Assembly: GCF_019091455.1 (NCBI RefSeq)
Contig: NZ_JAGXJN010000027.1
Location: 1 to 37,294 of the forward strand
From: Chitinophaga sp. GbtcB8
GTDB lineage: Bacteria > Bacteroidota > Bacteroidia > Chitinophagales > Chitinophagaceae
Length of the DNA: 37,294 nucleotides
Direction: 5' to 3'
Made by a program: the position numbers and the translations under genes. Shown here one piece after another: positions 7,257-16,187 of the stretch; the first letter of the stretch is position 1; every line of letters begins with the position of its first letter. The notes beneath the pieces were generated by a model, which searched no databases, was not told the DNA's origin, and saw nothing but the letters and a program-made list of their open reading frames with translations.

Positions 7257-10200
7257 ATGCCCGAAGTAACAAACAACACACCACGATTGCTGGCTGCCGC
7301 CAAGGAGTTCAATATTGGTAAAGGAACGTTGATCGATTTTCTTGCCAATAAGGGCTACTCGACGGACGGATTTGAATCACCAAATGCCCGTCTGACGGCT
7401 GAAATGTACTCAGCCCTGCAGTCAGAATTCCAGCAGGACAAGGCTAACAAGCGCAAAAGCGACCAGATAGCCCTGCCTAAAGGAAGCGTGTTAGATGCAA
7501 TGAAGAAAAAGGAGAAGGAAGCCGCGGAAGCAGCAGGGAAGAAGAGTGGAACGAAAGAGGAGCCCGCGACGGCAATAGAAACACCGCCCCAGGCCGAAAA
7601 GCCTAAACAGGAACCTGCCCCGGAACCTGCGCCTGTACAAGCTACAGCCCCGCAGCAACCGGAAGCGCCGGTTACACCTGTGGCACCTCCGCCTCCGCCT
7701 AAAACGGAAGCCGCCACACCCCCTCCTTCCTCAGAAGTAACCAAAACAGAATCCCCACGCCTAAACGGACCTAAAGTTGTGGCAACCATTGATTTGAACG
7801 CCCTGCAGGGTAAAAAACCTGCCGCACGTAAAGAGGAACCTCCCGCAGAGGAGAAGGCTCCGGCCAAACAGCCCGAAACGGTTGTGGTAACAACACCGGT
7901 AGCCAATACAGCTCCCGAAGTGAAGGAAGCGAAGGAAGTGAAGGAAGAAAAAGTGCAGGAAAAACCACCCGCACCCGTGAAAGAGGAAAAACCAGCGCCC
8001 GTAGCGGAAAAACCGGAAGTAACCGCCGCGCCGCCTACACCGCAGCCGCAGGCAGAAGCGCCTAAAGCAGTGGAAAAGGAAAAACCGGCAGCTCCCAAAG
8101 AGCAACCCGCTCCTCCTAAAGAACCCGCTCCTCCCAAAGAAGAGAAAAAACCACAGGAAGCACCACCGGCAAGGGAAGTAAAGGAACCCGCACCGGTAGC
8201 CGCTCAACAGAAAGAGCCGGAAACCGCTCCCGCAGAAAGAAATATACAGGATTCCGAACAGGATGATAATAGCAGCGCTGTGATTGAAAACATACAGGCA
8301 GAGAAATTAACTGGTCCCAAGGTAATTGGGAAAATAAACCTGCCGATCCAGTCTGACAGGCGCGATAATAACAAAAGCACCTTCAACAACCGGAACAATA
8401 ATAACAACAACAATAATGATGAAAAGCGTAAACGCAAACGCATTATTGTTGAAAAGAAACCGGAACCCATACAGCCGAAAGAATTTTCCGGCGAAAAACG
8501 TGAAGGCGCAGGTGCACCCACTAACCGCACCGGCGATAATAACAACAACCGCTTTGGCAACCGCGATAACCGGCCCGGTGGCGGCGATAACCGTCATCAC
8601 CAGGGTGGTGGTGGTAACCGCCCGCACGGCGGTGGAGCCCAGGGTCAGGGTGGCCAGGGTGGCGGCGGCAACCGTCCGCACCAACCCGGTCAGGGACCCA
8701 GCCGGCCCCACGCAGCACCCAACCGCGGACCCGGTGGTCCAGGCGGGGGTAATCGTGGACCCGGTGGTGGTAACCGCGGCCCAGGTGGTGGTAACCGCGG
8801 CGGCTTTAACCGTGGACCAGGAGATCCGAACAGGCGTCCGGAAGATAAAGAAATTGACAAGAACGAGATCCAGAATAAGATCAAGGAAACCATGGCCAAG
8901 CTGGGTGGCGGCCGTGGCAAGAATATCAAGGCCAAACAGCGCCGCGACAAACGCGATGCAAGGGCCGAAGAAATGGCCAACCAGAATGCAGAAAATAATA
9001 AGCTGCAGGTAACGGAATTTATTTCCGTAAGTGAGCTGGCCAACCTGATGGATGTAAGCTTTGCAGAAGTGATCTCCAAGTGTATGAGCCTGGGTATCAT
9101 GGTATCCATCAACCAGCGCCTGGATGCGGAAGTAATTGAGCTGGTGTCCGGCGAATTTGGTTATGAAGTAGAATTTATTGGTATAGACGATGTAGATACG
9201 GACGAGGAAGAAGAAGAAGTGGATGCAGAAGAGGACCTGTCGCCAAGAGCGCCTATTGTGACCATCATGGGTCACGTAGACCATGGTAAAACCTCCTTGC
9301 TGGATTACATCCGCAGCGCCAACGTAGTAGCCGGTGAGGCCGGGGGTATTACCCAGCACATAGGCGCCTACCAGGTAACTACCTCCACTGGTAAAAAGCT
9401 TACCTTCCTGGATACACCAGGTCACGAAGCCTTTACCGCAATGCGTGCCCGTGGTGCCAAAGCAGCGGATATAGCCGTGATCGTGGTAGCAGCAGATGAT
9501 GCCATCATGCCCCAAACGCGTGAAGCCATCTCCCACTCACAGGCAGCCGGCCTTCCCATGGTATTTGCCATCAACAAAATTGATAAAGAAGGATCCAATC
9601 CTGAAAAGATCAAAGAACAATTAGCGGGTATGAACCTGCTGGTAGAAGACTGGGGCGGTAAATACCAAAGCCAGGAAATATCTGCCAAAAGCGGTTTGAA
9701 CATAGATGTGCTGCTGGAAAAAATATTGCTGGAAGCAGAGCTGCTGGAACTGAAAGCAAATCCTGCCCGCGAAGCCTCCGGCAGCATCATAGAAGCCTCT
9801 CTGGATAAAGGCCGCGGTTACGTAGCCTCCGTGCTGGTTCAAAATGGTACCCTGCACCAGGGCGATACCATTGTGAGCGGCGCCTTCTATGGTAAGATCA
9901 AAGCCATGTTCAATGAACGCGGACAGCGTATTGACGAAGCAGGACCATCGGCCCCGGTACAGCTGCTGGGTCTGAACGGCGCCCCGCAGGCCGGTGAAAA
10001 ATTCAAGATGTATGTGGATGAAGGGGAGGCTAAGGATGTTGCTAACCGCCGCGCACAGATCGTACGTGAGCAGGGCATCCGCACCAAGAAACACATTACC
10101 CTGGATGAAATTGGCCGCCGTCTGGCACTGGGCAACTTTAAACAGCTTAACATTATCATCAAGGGCGACTTTGACGGTTCCGTAGAAGCATTGAGCGATT

Positions 10201-10748
10201 CCCTGCAGAAACTGTCTACAGAAGAAATAGCCATCAGCGTAGTGCACAAGGCCGTAGGTCAGATCACAGAATCCGACGTATTGCTGGCAACCGCATCAGA
10301 CGCTATCATTGTAGGTTTCCAGGTACGCCCGTCTGCAAACGCCGCCAAGCTGGCAGAGAAAGAGAACATCGAAATACGCGCCTACTCCATCATTTACGAT
10401 GCCATCGAAGAGCTGAAGAGCGCCATGGAAGGCATGCTGGAACCGAAGATAGAGAAGAGGGTGGTAGCGAACGTGGAAGTACGCGAAACCTACCGTTTCG
10501 ACAAGGTTACCGTAGCCGGTTGCTTTGTGCTGGATGGTAAGCTGGCCCGTAATACCCGTGTAAACCTGGTGCGTGACGGTATCGTGATCTATACCGGTGA
10601 GCTGGGCTCTCTGAAACGTTATAAGGATGATGTGAAGGAAGTGGTATCCAATATGGAATGCGGCCTTAGTATCAGGAACTATAGCGACCTCAAAGCAGGC
10701 GACATCGTAGAAGGATTTGAAGAAGTAGAAGTAAAACGTACTTTATAA
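7257..10748 (+). CDS. infB: Translation initiation factor IF-2, very long N-terminal form
   Basis: A GTPase that brings initiator tRNA to the 30S subunit, 1163 residues against about 740-890 in most bacteria. A first IF2_N helical module opens the protein (LLAAAKEFNIGKGTLIDFL). Residues of about 80-370 are a Pro/Ala/Glu/Lys-rich disordered linker, then come an Asn run, a basic patch, and a Gly/Arg/Asn repeat region (GPGGGNRGPGGGNRG; about 450-530). A second IF2_N module (ISVSELANLMDVSFAEVISK) precedes the G domain: G1 GHVDHGKT (672-679), GGITQHIGAY, DTPGH (719-723), NKID (773-776) and SAKSG, followed by domains II, III and IV. The RG-rich tract suggests extra RNA contacts, which is an inference. 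It lies downstream of nusA and has its own promoter. Confidence 0.95.
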   Translation: MPEVTNNTPRLLAAAKEFNIGKGTLIDFLANKGYSTDGFESPNARLTAEMYSALQSEFQQDKANKRKSDQIALPKGSVLDAMKKKEKEAAEAAGKKSGTKEEPATAIETPPQAEKPKQEPAPEPAPVQATAPQQPEAPVTPVAPPPPPKTEAATPPPSSEVTKTESPRLNGPKVVATIDLNALQGKKPAARKEEPPAEEKAPAKQPETVVVTTPVANTAPEVKEAKEVKEEKVQEKPPAPVKEEKPAPVAEKPEVTAAPPTPQPQAEAPKAVEKEKPAAPKEQPAPPKEPAPPKEEKKPQEAPPAREVKEPAPVAAQQKEPETAPAERNIQDSEQDDNSSAVIENIQAEKLTGPKVIGKINLPIQSDRRDNNKSTFNNRNNNNNNNNDEKRKRKRIIVEKKPEPIQPKEFSGEKREGAGAPTNRTGDNNNNRFGNRDNRPGGGDNRHHQGGGGNRPHGGGAQGQGGQGGGGNRPHQPGQGPSRPHAAPNRGPGGPGGGNRGPGGGNRGPGGGNRGGFNRGPGDPNRRPEDKEIDKNEIQNKIKETMAKLGGGRGKNIKAKQRRDKRDARAEEMANQNAENNKLQVTEFISVSELANLMDVSFAEVISKCMSLGIMVSINQRLDAEVIELVSGEFGYEVEFIGIDDVDTDEEEEEVDAEEDLSPRAPIVTIMGHVDHGKTSLLDYIRSANVVAGEAGGITQHIGAYQVTTSTGKKLTFLDTPGHEAFTAMRARGAKAADIAVIVVAADDAIMPQTREAISHSQAAGLPMVFAINKIDKEGSNPEKIKEQLAGMNLLVEDWGGKYQSQEISAKSGLNIDVLLEKILLEAELLELKANPAREASGSIIEASLDKGRGYVASVLVQNGTLHQGDTIVSGAFYGKIKAMFNERGQRIDEAGPSAPVQLLGLNGAPQAGEKFKMYVDEGEAKDVANRRAQIVREQGIRTKKHITLDEIGRRLALGNFKQLNIIIKGDFDGSVEALSDSLQKLSTEEIAISVVHKAVGQITESDVLLATASDAIIVGFQVRPSANAAKLAEKENIEIRAYSIIYDAIEELKSAMEGMLEPKIEKRVVANVEVRETYRFDKVTVAGCFVLDGKLARNTRVNLVRDGIVIYTGELGSLKRYKDDVKEVVSNMECGLSIRNYSDLKAGDIVEGFEEVEVKRTL

Positions 10749-10750
10749 TA

Positions 10751-10830
10751 GCAGAAAGCGTAAAGCTGAAAGCATAAAGCAGATGAAAGTCCGCTGCATT
10801 GCTTTCAGCTTTATGCTTTTAGCTTTATGC
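10751..10830. repeat. Word palindrome 1 (7-bp unit AAAGCNN)
   Basis: The left arm (10751-10773) and right arm (10801-10823) pair at 20 of 23 positions, with a 12-bp perfect core (AAAGCTGAAAGC). Both arms are made of units AAAGC plus two variable bases with a 7-bp period: GT, TG, AT, AG on the left and TA, AT, TG on the right. The loop contains a further GCAG/CTGC pairing. The element starts three bases after the infB stop codon. Confidence 0.7.
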
Positions 10831-10857
10831 ATAGATAAACTTTTGTTAAAAACCATA

Positions 10858-10885
10858 GGCCGCTCCATGCGGCTTATTTTATTGG
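10858..10885 (+). terminator. Short terminator-like hairpin after infB
   Basis: GCCGC (10859-10863) and GCGGC (10869-10873) pair around TCCAT, followed by TTATTTTATT. The stem has only five pairs, so termination may be partial. Confidence 0.45.
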
Positions 10886-10915
10886 CTATTTTTGAATTTC
10901 ACTGCTTTCTTTACT

Positions 10916-12298
10916 ATGAACAGACTTTTGGCATTATCTGCAGGCGCCCTGCTCCTGTGGCAAACCTCCGTAGGACAGCAAAAAATGGTAGCAGATAAAA
11001 TTGCCGCCATTGTAGGGGATAAGATCATTTTAAAATCAGATATAGATGGGGAAATGATGAACCTGCAGCGTAATACGCCGGATAATCAGCTGCCGCCCAA
11101 TGCCGCCTGCTCTATTATGGAGCAGATCATAGCCCAGAAAGTAATGGTGCTGCAGGCAGAACGGGATAGCTTACCCGTAAGTGATGGTGATGTGGATGGG
11201 CAGATCGAGAACCGTATCCGTTACTTTGAGGACCTGTACGGCTCCCGCGAGAAAATGAAAGAAGTGACCGGTTATTCCATTTACCAGCTGCGCGAACGTT
11301 TCCGCCAGCCTATTAAAGAAGGTTTGCAGGCCAAAGCCATGCGCGATAAGATCGTGGATGCCATTAAAGTAACCCCTTCCGAAGTACAGCGCGAGTTTGA
11401 AAGCATTCCGAAAGATAGCTTACACTTTTACGAATCAGAGCTGGAAATAGGTCAGCTGGTGCTGCTGCCAAAAGCCACCAAGGAAATGGAAAACTATGCC
11501 ACGGAGCGTTTAATGGACTTCCGCCGCCGCGTAGAAAAGAAAGAATCTGACTTCAGCTCCCTGGCCATCCTGTATTCTGAGGATCCGGGGGTAAAAGATA
11601 ATAAAGGCATTTACATCCTGAACCGGAACGAGAAAGGTACCTGGGATCCTGACTTCCTGGCCGCCTCTTTCCGTTTAAAGGAAGGGGAAATTTCTTCCCC
11701 GGTAAAAAGCCAGTTCGGCTACCACCTTATTCAGTGTCTGCGCCGCCAGGGCGATAACATTACCGTGCAGCACATCCTGGTAAAACCAAACATTACCAAG
11801 TCTGACATTGAGCTGGCCAACAAAAAGCTGGATACCATCCGTACCGCCATCCTGGAGCATAAATACACCTTTGGCGAAGCAGTTACCAAATACAGCGACG
11901 CCCAGATGGCTAAGTTTGACGGCGGTATGCTGCAAAATAAAATGAACGGTAGCTCCCTCATCACTATTGACCAGCTGGATGATCCTTCCACCCGCGATAT
12001 TGTGCTGATGCTGGATACCCTGAAACCCGGCCAGATCTCTGCACCGGCGCCATTCACCGATGAGCAGGGCCGTACCGGCGTACGCCTGGTGTACCTGAAA
12101 ACACGTACCCAGCCGCACCGTGAGAACCTAAGAGATGATTATGCCCGCGTTCAGCAGCGCACCCTCCAGGGAAAACAGGGCGAGGCCGTAAATAAATGGC
12201 TCATGGAAAGGATCCCCACGTACTACATTCACGTGGACGATGAATTCAAAACCTGTGGAAACATTTCCAAATGGCTGGCATCCATGGCCAAACAATAA
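10916..12298 (+). CDS. surA: Periplasmic chaperone/peptidyl-prolyl isomerase, SurA type
   Basis: An exported folding factor for outer-membrane proteins, about 460 residues. The ATG at 10916 gives a clean signal peptide (MNRLLALSAGALLLWQTSVG, cleavage near GQ-QK); an ATG 24 bases upstream would bury it. A SurA N-terminal domain follows (KIAAIVGDKIILKSDIDGEM, then ERFRQPIKEGLQAKAMRDKI). Two parvulin-like domains come next, one around LEIGQLVLL to FGYHLIQCL and one around ITVQHILVKPNITKSDIE to VRLVYLKT. The second carries the QHIL start typical of rotamase domains; the first looks degenerate, as is common in SurA. It lies downstream of infB but is separated by a palindrome and a weak terminator. 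A -7-like TATTTTTG sits about 20 bp before the start. Confidence 0.88.
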   Translation: MNRLLALSAGALLLWQTSVGQQKMVADKIAAIVGDKIILKSDIDGEMMNLQRNTPDNQLPPNAACSIMEQIIAQKVMVLQAERDSLPVSDGDVDGQIENRIRYFEDLYGSREKMKEVTGYSIYQLRERFRQPIKEGLQAKAMRDKIVDAIKVTPSEVQREFESIPKDSLHFYESELEIGQLVLLPKATKEMENYATERLMDFRRRVEKKESDFSSLAILYSEDPGVKDNKGIYILNRNEKGTWDPDFLAASFRLKEGEISSPVKSQFGYHLIQCLRRQGDNITVQHILVKPNITKSDIELANKKLDTIRTAILEHKYTFGEAVTKYSDAQMAKFDGGMLQNKMNGSSLITIDQLDDPSTRDIVLMLDTLKPGQISAPAPFTDEQGRTGVRLVYLKTRTQPHRENLRDDYARVQQRTLQGKQGEAVNKWLMERIPTYYIHVDDEFKTCGNISKWLASMAKQ

Positions 12299-12324
12299 AG
12301 TTCGCAAGCTACATCCTATAACAA

Positions 12325-12364
12325 AAACTCCCTGGTACACTATCGTACCGGGGAGTTTCGTTTT
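12325..12364 (+). terminator. Intrinsic terminator after surA
   Basis: AAACTCCCTGGTAC (12325-12338) pairs with GTACCGGGGAGTTT (12345-12358) over 14 bp with one T-G wobble around a 6-nt loop, followed by CGTTTT. This is a strong stem with a usable T-tract. Confidence 0.85.
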
Positions 12365-12394
12365 AAGGCATCCCCACTTTCAAAGCTTTATGTT

Positions 12395-12422
12395 TTTGTT
12401 ATGCTTTTTAAGCGTAACTTTG
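12395..12422 (+). promoter_or_regulatory. Bacteroidota-type promoter of purF
   Basis: TTTG (12395-12398), a 16-bp spacer and a perfect TAACTTTG (12415-12422). The purF ATG lies 21 bases downstream. Confidence 0.75.
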
Positions 12423-12443
12423 CGACTTCAATTCAAAAATGGG

Positions 12444-14291
12444 ATGAGTGATGCGATAAAGCATGAATGCGGCCTTGCATTCATAAGATTAAGGAAGCCA
12501 TTCTCTTATTATCAGCAGAAATACGGAACGGTTTTCTTTGGGCTTAATAAGCTGTACCTGCTCATGGAAAAGCAGCATAACCGCGGACAAGATGGTGCGG
12601 GTATAGCCACCGTAAAACTCAATACAGAACCAGGGGTACCCTTCATGCACCGTCTCCGGAGCAGCGCCCCGCAAGCCATTGGCGATATTTTCGGCAAAGT
12701 GCGCGACGAGATCCAGGAGATAGAAAAATACCAGCCGGAAATTACCAAGTTCCCGGGCCTCATGAAAGGCCACATCCGCTTCCTGGGCGAGCTGCTGATG
12801 GGGCACCTGCGCTACGCCACCCAGGGCAAGAACAATGTAGAGCTCTGCCATCCCTTTGTACGCCACAATACCATTCCCGCACGCAACCTTAGCATTGCCG
12901 GTAACTTTAACCTGGTAAATGCTGATGAGCTGTTCAAATTTGTAGGGGTAGATCCCGGCGAAGTACACCGCAACAGCGACCTGGCAGCCATGCTGGAAGT
13001 AGTACATCATTTTTTATGTCAGGAAGATGAGGAGCGCCGTAACGGCCTGGATGTAAAGAACATCCTGCGCCAGGCCTTTTCCATGTTCGATGGCGGCTAC
13101 CATGTATGCGGCCTTATGGGTACCGGCGATGCCTTTGTGATCCGCGACGCGCACGGCATTCGCCCCTCTTATTACTACATCAATGAGGATGTGATCGTAG
13201 CCGCATCAGAAAGGGCAGCCATCCGTACCGCTTTTAATGTAGGCGAGAACGAAGTGCTGGAGCTGATGCCCGGTAATGCCCTGATTGTAAAGAATGATGG
13301 GGAATACAGCATAGAGCAGATCCTGGAACCCAAAGAACGTAAAGCCTGTAGCTTTGAAAGGATCTATTTTTCCCGTGGTAACGATGAAAAGATCTATAAA
13401 GAACGTTCCAACCTGGGTTACAACCTTTCAGAAACTATTCTGAAAGCTATTGACAACGACCTTCGCAACACTATTTTCTCTTTTGTACCCAACACCGCGG
13501 AAGTAGCCTTCTACGGACTCATAAAGGGTTTGGAAGATTATCTGAATAAAATTAAGATAGAACGCATCCTCTCCTGGGGTAAGGATTTTGACGAAGCCAA
13601 GCTGGCAGAAATGGTGAACCGCCGGGTAAGGATCGATAAGATCCCTATTAAGGATGTGAAGATGCGCACCTTTATTGCGGAAGACAGCGGCCGTAATGAA
13701 ATGGTGCAGCACGTGTATGATATTACGTACGGAACCGTGCGCCCCGGTGTGGATACACTAGCCGTGATAGACGATTCCATTGTACGCGGCACCACCCTCA
13801 AGGAAAGCATTATTAAAATGCTGGACCGTTTAGGCCCCAAGCGCATTATGATCATTTCCTCTGCCCCGCAGATCCGCTACCCGGACTGTTATGGCATAGA
13901 TATGAGCAAGATGGGCGACTTTGTTGCTTTCCAGGCAGCCATTGCCCTGCTGAAAGAACAGGGTAAGGAACACATCTTACAGGAAGCCTATGGCCTGTGT
14001 AAAGAGCTGCAGCGCACCAACACCCTGCACGCGCAGAACGTGGTGCGGAATATTTACAAACCCTTCACTACGGAAGAGATCTCCAATAAAATAGCACAGA
14101 TCATTACGCCTGCCGGCATTAATGCCAAGGTGGATGTGATCTACCAGTCTATAGAGAACCTGCATAAGGCCTGCCCCAATAACCTGGGCGACTGGTATTT
14201 TTCCGGTAACTACCCTACCCCCGGCGGCAACCGCGTGGTAAATAAAGCCTTCATGAACTATATGGAAGGCCGTAATGAAAGAGGATATTAA
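12444..14291 (+). CDS. purF: Amidophosphoribosyltransferase (PurF-like), long Bacteroidota form
   Basis: Catalyses the first step of purine synthesis: PRPP plus glutamine to phosphoribosylamine. The ATG at 12444 is chosen because it places Cys9 after the short leader MSDAIKHE; in PurF the N-terminal cysteine is the glutaminase nucleophile, so a propeptide would have to be removed. The glutaminase domain shows RGQDGAGIATV, MGHLRYATQGKN, AGNFNLVNADELF and FDGGYHVCGLMGTGDAFVIRD. The transferase domain carries the PRPP loop DDSIVRGTT (443-451). At 615 residues it is about 100 longer than typical PurF, partly through an insertion in the glutaminase half (FGKVRDEIQEIEKYQPEITK). It is a single gene with its own promoter and terminator. 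Confidence 0.88.
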   Translation: MSDAIKHECGLAFIRLRKPFSYYQQKYGTVFFGLNKLYLLMEKQHNRGQDGAGIATVKLNTEPGVPFMHRLRSSAPQAIGDIFGKVRDEIQEIEKYQPEITKFPGLMKGHIRFLGELLMGHLRYATQGKNNVELCHPFVRHNTIPARNLSIAGNFNLVNADELFKFVGVDPGEVHRNSDLAAMLEVVHHFLCQEDEERRNGLDVKNILRQAFSMFDGGYHVCGLMGTGDAFVIRDAHGIRPSYYYINEDVIVAASERAAIRTAFNVGENEVLELMPGNALIVKNDGEYSIEQILEPKERKACSFERIYFSRGNDEKIYKERSNLGYNLSETILKAIDNDLRNTIFSFVPNTAEVAFYGLIKGLEDYLNKIKIERILSWGKDFDEAKLAEMVNRRVRIDKIPIKDVKMRTFIAEDSGRNEMVQHVYDITYGTVRPGVDTLAVIDDSIVRGTTLKESIIKMLDRLGPKRIMIISSAPQIRYPDCYGIDMSKMGDFVAFQAAIALLKEQGKEHILQEAYGLCKELQRTNTLHAQNVVRNIYKPFTTEEISNKIAQIITPAGINAKVDVIYQSIENLHKACPNNLGDWYFSGNYPTPGGNRVVNKAFMNYMEGRNERGY

Positions 14292-14325
14292 TATTGATAT
14301 TTATACCTAAACACATACACTACCG

Positions 14326-14356
14326 GGCTGTATCTTTTTGATGCAGCCTTTTTTCT
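14326..14356 (+). terminator. Intrinsic terminator after purF
   Basis: GGCTGTATC (14326-14334) pairs with GATGCAGCC (14340-14348) over 9 bp with one wobble around a TTTTT loop, followed by six T residues. Confidence 0.85.
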
Positions 14357-14528
14357 TTCCTGTGGCCAGATTGGCATAGTATTAATTAATAATATTACCC
14401 GCAATAAATCTGTGTTAAGTTTGTTTTAAATCGCCCTGCTCTTGATTTTAGGTTAACAGCAAGGGTTTAACTTTCTGCTGAATCTGAAAATTCGTATTTT
14501 CGTTATGGTTATTAATGGTTTTCAGCCC

Positions 14529-15029
14529 ATGAAAACATTACTCCTTATTCGGCATGCAAAGTCCAGCTGGAATGATCCGGACATGGATGATTTTGACCGG
14601 CCCCTGAACCGCCGTGGCAAACAGAATGCTCCGGAAATGGCAGCCCGCCTGCTGCAGAAGGGTATGGTGCCCCAGCTTATAATATCCAGTCCGGCAAAGC
14701 GCACACGCAGCACAGCCAAGATCATGGCCCGTGAGTGGAAGTATCCTAAAGAGGCTATTTTACTGGAAGATGAGCTGTACCTATGTTACGCCTCCACCTT
14801 CCTGAAAGTGATCACCAAGATCGATGATGATTTTGATACCGTAGCCATTTTTGCCCATAACCCCGGCATAACGGATTTTGCCAACTATCTTACGGAAGAG
14901 ATCCGGATAGATAACGTGCCCACCTCCGGCATCTTTGCCATAGAGGCTAACATCAGCTCCTGGAAAGACTTTGACCGGGCGCCAAAAAAATTCCTCTTTT
15001 TTGATTACCCCAAGCAGGAGGTTGTTTGA
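14529..15029 (+). CDS. sixA: SixA-type phosphohistidine phosphatase (histidine phosphatase superfamily)
   Basis: A cytoplasmic phosphatase of 166 residues. The RHG-family signature is LLIRHAKSSWND at the N-terminus, with the catalytic His in RHA. The rest of the pocket appears as LNRRGKQNAPEMA, SSPAKRTRSTAKIM and FAHNPGITDFANYL (second catalytic His). E. coli SixA removes phosphate from phosphohistidine in relay proteins; the target here is unknown. I chose the ATG at 14529 because MKTLLLIRHAK is the family start; an ATG at 14505 would add eight unrelated residues. It is a single gene between the purF terminator and the convergent proC. Confidence 0.85.
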   Translation: MKTLLLIRHAKSSWNDPDMDDFDRPLNRRGKQNAPEMAARLLQKGMVPQLIISSPAKRTRSTAKIMAREWKYPKEAILLEDELYLCYASTFLKVITKIDDDFDTVAIFAHNPGITDFANYLTEEIRIDNVPTSGIFAIEANISSWKDFDRAPKKFLFFDYPKQEVV

Positions 15030-15165
15030 GAAGGAAAAAATTAAAAACATGGATGCCTCCCTCTCAAAGTAACCGCAACCGCCCAGCACCGCCTCTTACC
15101 CGCTATACATATCTTACATACCCACTGATGGCTTCAGCAAAACACCTTTTTAATTTTTACTTTCC

Positions 15166-15966
15166 TTATCCTTTAAGGATCTTATTATAGGAAACAGTAA
15201 TCCCCTTGATCAGCGAAGAGCTGAAACCCTGGTGCTCCATCTCATTCAGGCCTGCAATGGTGCAGCCTTTGGGCGTAGTAACCTTATCTATTTCTTCTTC
15301 AGGGTGGCGGTTACCGCTAATGAGCAGGGCCGCAGCGCCTTTTACCGTTTGGGCAGCTATCATGTTGGCAGTACGTACATCAAACCCGATTTCAATGCCT
15401 CCCTGTATGCTGGCGCGTATAAAGCGCAGGGCATAGGCAATACCGCAGGCGCCTAATACCGTGGCGGCATCCATCAGTTTTTCATCAATACTAACCGTAA
15501 CGCCCAGCTGGTCAAACAGCTGCATTACCCAGGCGGCCTGCTCCGGGGTCGCATTCTTATGGCAAATACAGGTCATGGATTCCTGTATGGCAATGGCGGT
15601 ATTGGGCATAGCCCTTACCACGGGCATTCCCGGGCCGGCTATCTCCTCCAGCTCGTCCATGCTTACGCCGGTAACTACGCTGATGAGCATATGCTTGGCG
15701 GGGTTAAAAGCGCTTTTTACCCGGCTAAGTACTTCTTTAATATTGTAGGGCTTTAAAGCTACAATGATCACATCTGCCGCGGCAATAGCTTTGGCATTAT
15801 CCGTTTCCGTTAGCACGCCCTGTGCCTGCAGGCCGGCCAGGGTTTCAATATTGCGTTTGGTAATAATAATATCAGGAGCACTGGCAAAACCGCTCTTTAA
15901 CACGCCCTGTGCAATGGCGGATCCCAGGTTACCGCCGCCAATAATGGCAATTTTCTTGGTAGACAT
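15166..15966 (-). CDS. proC: Pyrroline-5-carboxylate reductase
   Basis: Makes proline from pyrroline-5-carboxylate with NAD(P)H in the cytoplasm. The 266-residue length is normal. The Rossmann loop is IAIIGGGNLGSAIAQGVLKSG near the N-terminus, the middle contains VRAMPNTAIAIQESMT, and the dimerisation domain near the C-terminus has the signature region HPEEEIDKVTTPKGCTIAGL. The -7-like element TACTTTTG (minus strand, 15986-15993) lies about 20 bp before the start, right beside word palindrome 2. Confidence 0.92.
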   Translation of the reverse strand: MSTKKIAIIGGGNLGSAIAQGVLKSGFASAPDIIITKRNIETLAGLQAQGVLTETDNAKAIAAADVIIVALKPYNIKEVLSRVKSAFNPAKHMLISVVTGVSMDELEEIAGPGMPVVRAMPNTAIAIQESMTCICHKNATPEQAAWVMQLFDQLGVTVSIDEKLMDAATVLGACGIAYALRFIRASIQGGIEIGFDVRTANMIAAQTVKGAAALLISGNRHPEEEIDKVTTPKGCTIAGLNEMEHQGFSSSLIKGITVSYNKILKG

Positions 15967-15985
15967 ATCCCTTGTTTAATTGGGA

Positions 15986-15993
15986 CAAAAGTA
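15986..15993 (-). promoter_or_regulatory. -7 element of proC
   Basis: TACTTTTG on the minus strand matches TAnnTTTG. No convincing -33 TTTG is visible; that position falls inside the arm of palindrome 2. Confidence 0.5.
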
Positions 15994-15998
15994 AACAA

Positions 15999-16094
15999 TG
16001 TGCGGATATGCAGATGTGCAAATGTGCAAATGGATGGCCCTTATCTTCGCTGCATTCCTCATTTGCACATCTGCATATTTGCCATCTGCACATC
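15999..16094. repeat. Word palindrome 2 (8-bp unit ATRTGCNN)
   Basis: The arms at 16006-16024 and 16060-16078 pair perfectly over 19 bp. The left side reads ATGTGCGG, ATATGCAG, ATGTGCAA, ATGTGCAA, so the units have an 8-bp period with variable last bases. The right side, on the opposite strand, uses ATGTGCAG, ATATGCAG and ATGTGCAA. The loop is 35 nt. It lies between the NUMOD4/HNH gene and proC and abuts the proC -7 element. Confidence 0.75.
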
Positions 16095-16100
16095 AAAGAG

Positions 16101-16146
16101 CTAAGGCCAGCCATCCCGCTACACTAGCCGGACAGTCTGGCCTTAG
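16101..16146. repeat. Hairpin between the NUMOD4/HNH gene and proC
   Basis: CTAAGGCCAG (16101-16110) pairs perfectly with CTGGCCTTAG (16137-16146) over 10 bp. The 26-nt loop contains a smaller GCT/AGC pairing. It is not built of repeated words and no T-tract follows on either strand, so a terminator role is doubtful. Confidence 0.6.
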
Positions 16147-16187
16147 TCAGACAACATCATTTATGATCATTCCTGGAAAGCCAGGCT

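Noticed and set aside
8307..9536. Long antisense open frame opposite infB (409 residues)
   Set aside because: It is the mirror of a GC-rich coding region with strong codon bias; it has no family motifs and no initiation context. infB on the plus strand explains the region.
12240..12443. Extended N-terminus for purF overlapping surA
   Set aside because: It would cross the surA terminator and the purF promoter; the ATG at 12444 fits the promoter and the cysteine position.
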